A stretch of 64,000 bases of DNA from Rhodoferax sp. PAMC 29310 (GTDB taxonomy: Bacteria; Pseudomonadota; Gammaproteobacteria; Burkholderiales; Burkholderiaceae_C), in NCBI RefSeq assembly GCF_017948265.1, contig NZ_CP072852.1, positions 1,674,001 through 1,738,000 on the forward strand, in the 5' to 3' direction. The position numbers and the translations under genes were made by a program. Below are positions 62,150 through 64,000 of this stretch, one piece after another. The notes under the pieces were generated by a model that saw only the letters and a program-made list of their open reading frames with translations, was not told where the DNA came from and did not search any database. Each line of letters starts with the position of its first letter. Positions within the stretch are counted from its first letter, which is position 1.

Positions 62150-63240
62150 GCATCACCGCCCCGACCCGGCGACAGCACGTGCTGGTCTTTCGGCCATTGC
62201 CGCCTGACCAGCTGGCGCGAATTGAAGCGGAGCACGATGTGACAGTTGCCAACCCTCGCCAGGCCGATCAGTCCGACGCCTTTCACCAAGCGTTGGGCAC
62301 GGCGGACGCCCTCATTGGCGCAAGCTACCCCATTGACGACACCGTGCTGTCAAAAGCGCCTCGCCTTAAAGTCATTTCCAGCATCTCTGTGGGCATTGAC
62401 AACTACGACCAGGCCGCACTCCAAGCCCGAGGCATTGCCTTGTGTCACACACCCGGTGTCTTAACTGAAACCACCGCGGACACCTTGTTCGCGTTGATCA
62501 TGGCCACCAGTCGGCGAATTGTTGAACTCGCCAACCATGTCAGAGAGGGTCGATGGGTTCGCAACATCGAAGAGAACTTGTTTGGCTGGGACGTGCACGG
62601 CAAGACACTGGGCATTGTGGGCTTTGGCCGCATCGGGCAAGCCCTTGCCACGCGCGCCACATTGGGCTTTGGCATGCCGGTGCTGTACCACGCGCGTCGA
62701 CCCGTCGCGTTGGAAAAGGACTGCCCCGACCTGCTTGGAAAAGCCATCCAAACGCCGCTGGACGACCTGCTGCGTCAAGCCGACATCGTGGTGCTGATGC
62801 TGCCCTTGTCTGAGCACACCCGTGGCTTGATAGGTGCCCGGGCGTTTGCGCTCATGAAACCTGGCGCCATTTTCATCAACGGTGCTCGCGGCCCCATCGT
62901 GGACGAGCACGCGCTGCTTGACGCATTGAACTCCGGTGCGTTGCGTGCAGCGGGACTGGATGTCTTTGCCACAGAACCCTTGCCACTCGACTCACAGCTC
63001 AGAACCCATCCCAAAGTCACGGCACTGCCCCATGTGGGATCGGCGACTTTTGAAACCCGTCACGCCATGGCCGTCATGGCCACCACCAATCTTTTGCTGG
63101 CATTGGCCGGAAAACCACCGCTGGCAGCGGTTGACATGGCGCCCTCGATGAAAAGCCTAAGGCAACGCCAGGGCAAGAATCAACTACCCCCACTTTTATT
63201 TGACAAGGAGCCCACAGACGAACCCTTGAAACACCTTTGA
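62146..63240 (+). CDS. kguD: D-isomer 2-hydroxyacid dehydrogenase, 2-ketogluconate (6-phosphate) reductase type
   Basis: This 364-residue dehydrogenase has the NAD(P) motif LGIVGFGRIGQALA (about 165-178) and the catalytic set Arg (NGARGPIVDEHAL), Glu (GLDVFATEPLP) and His (LPHVGSATFETR). It belongs to the GhrB/TkrA/KguD group, which reduces glyoxylate, hydroxypyruvate or 2-ketogluconate. In the kgu pathway KguD reduces 2-keto-6-phosphogluconate to 6-phosphogluconate, which enters the Entner-Doudoroff or pentose route. About 35 C-terminal residues (MKSLRQRQGKNQLPPLL...) extend past the usual end. GCGGC-N6-GCCGC (63242-63257) follows without a T-run. Confidence 0.78.
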   Translation: MSITAPTRRQHVLVFRPLPPDQLARIEAEHDVTVANPRQADQSDAFHQALGTADALIGASYPIDDTVLSKAPRLKVISSISVGIDNYDQAALQARGIALCHTPGVLTETTADTLFALIMATSRRIVELANHVREGRWVRNIEENLFGWDVHGKTLGIVGFGRIGQALATRATLGFGMPVLYHARRPVALEKDCPDLLGKAIQTPLDDLLRQADIVVLMLPLSEHTRGLIGARAFALMKPGAIFINGARGPIVDEHALLDALNSGALRAAGLDVFATEPLPLDSQLRTHPKVTALPHVGSATFETRHAMAVMATTNLLLALAGKPPLAAVDMAPSMKSLRQRQGKNQLPPLLFDKEPTDEPLKHL

Positions 63241-63314
63241 GGCGGCCTTTTTGCCGCGCTATCTGCAGCATGCAACCGTTTTTCACGATAACTTTTAGGT
63301 ACCAGGAGACATCC

Positions 63315-64000
63315 ATGACAACTGTTCAATTTCTACCGCGCCTCGTTAAGAGCATTCTCTGCGTCACGACGGTGCTGTCGGCCACACTGGTCGGCGTCTC
63401 AGCCCATGCCGAATACCCCACCAAGCCGCTCGAACTCATCGTTCCTTACTCTCCCGGCGGCGGAACGGACTTGCTGGCACGCACTTTTGCAGATATCGCC
63501 AAAAAGTACTTGCCGACATCCATGGGTGTCATCAATAAACCAGGTGCAGGCGGTGCGCTTGGCTTTTCGGAAATGACCATCGGCCGCCCCGATGGTTACA
63601 AAATTGGCATGGGCACGGTCGAACTGACCATGCTGCCACACATGGGTCTGGCGTCCTTCAAGGCCGAAGACTTTGCGCCCATTGCCCGCCTGAGCGCTGA
63701 ACCCAGCGCCATCTCCGTGAGTGCCGATGCGCCTTGGAAATCCATTGAAGAGCTCATGGCCTATGCCAAAGCCAATCCCGGCAAGATTCGCATCGGCAAC
63801 TCCGGCACTGGCGCCATCTGGCATCTGGCCGCAGAGGCTCTGAGCGACAAAACCGGCGTCAAGTTCAGCCACATTCCTTATGACGGCGCGAACCCTGCCA
63901 TCGCCGCCTTGCTGGGTGGACACATTGAAATGGTGACCGTGAGTGCCGCTGAGGTCTCCAACCATGTCGCCTCTGGAAAAGTCAAGATCCTCGCAGTCAT
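63315..64000 (+). CDS. Bug/TctC-family tripartite tricarboxylate transporter binding protein (partial)
   Basis: This gene runs off the right edge; 228 codons are visible. ATG 63315 is preceded by AGGAGA (63304-63309). A signal peptide ends SAHAEYPTKPLELIVPYSPG, and GGGTDLLAR, NKPGAGG and GTGAIWHLAAEA are typical of the Bug family, which is greatly expanded in Burkholderiales. These periplasmic proteins bind carboxylates and serve TctAB-type carriers or sensing. It is on the same strand as the kgu genes, 74 bases on, and could be read with them, but no operator or promoter is obvious between. The ligand is unknown. Confidence 0.87.
   Translation, partial: MTTVQFLPRLVKSILCVTTVLSATLVGVSAHAEYPTKPLELIVPYSPGGGTDLLARTFADIAKKYLPTSMGVINKPGAGGALGFSEMTIGRPDGYKIGMGTVELTMLPHMGLASFKAEDFAPIARLSAEPSAISVSADAPWKSIEELMAYAKANPGKIRIGNSGTGAIWHLAAEALSDKTGVKFSHIPYDGANPAIAALLGGHIEMVTVSAAEVSNHVASGKVKILAV

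Overview
The window looks like a chromosomal stretch of a Burkholderiales bacterium, most likely a Comamonadaceae member of the Rhodoferax/Polaromonas type. I infer this from protein family content, coding style and a short GCTAT-N7-ATAGC palindrome of the kind scattered through such genomes; no database search was possible. Genes are mostly tightly packed, and no rRNA, tRNA, CRISPR array or insertion sequence was seen.

Layout. (1) 1-20.9 kb is a nitrate assimilation region: the end of nrtA, then nrtB and nrtC (nitrate ABC importer), a NarK/NasA-type nitrate MFS carrier behind a sigma-54 promoter, a PP2C/Ser-Thr kinase fusion, a NasT-like ANTAR protein fused to two PilJ/NarX-like nitrate-sensor motifs, nirB-nirD (NADH nitrite reductase), nasA (nitrate reductase), a trpD2/ybiB homologue and cobA (sirohaem supply for NirB). 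nirB has a consensus sigma-54 promoter and a leader with an ANTAR-type hexaloop hairpin followed by a T-run. An NhaP2-type antiporter, a small monooxygenase and a broken hybrid histidine kinase interrupt the cluster. A 1.8-kb gene-poor stretch separates nirBD from nasA. (2) 21.3-27.3 kb is a two-partner secretion (TPS) locus: an FHA-like exoprotein with GLUG repeats (broken by one amber codon), its TpsB pore, a frameshifted sulfotransferase and an intact APS kinase. (3) 27.5-36 kb holds housekeeping genes: a YhiN flavoprotein, rpsU, yqeY, a DUF4399 protein, pmbA, darP, mog, cysE, trmJ and suhB. (4) 36-52 kb is a second TPS system, with a 4795-residue LktA-family filamentous adhesin followed by its TpsB. 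(5) 52.8-55.8 kb is a PAS/GGDEF/EAL gene with a 2-bp frameshift. (6) 56.1-63.2 kb is a PtxS-regulated 2-ketogluconate (kgu) operon whose transporter is a polar-amino-acid-type ABC system rather than the KguT permease. The first part of a Bug/TctC-type binding protein runs off the right edge.

How it fits together. Region 1 imports nitrate and reduces it to ammonium. It appears to be under nitrogen control (sigma-54, with possible NtrC half-sites) and nitrate control (transcription antitermination). Region 6 carries two copies of a 14-bp palindrome, TGAAAC(C/T)GGTTTCA, matching the known PtxS operator. One lies in front of ptxS and one just downstream of a near-consensus promoter for the transporter-enzyme operon.

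A notable theme is gene decay. Four genes for sensing, surface proteins or c-di-GMP signalling (hybrid kinase, first TpsA, sulfotransferase, GGDEF/EAL) carry small lesions, while the 14.4-kb adhesin gene and the metabolic genes are open throughout. This argues for real, selective loss rather than random base-calling error, but the reads should be checked.
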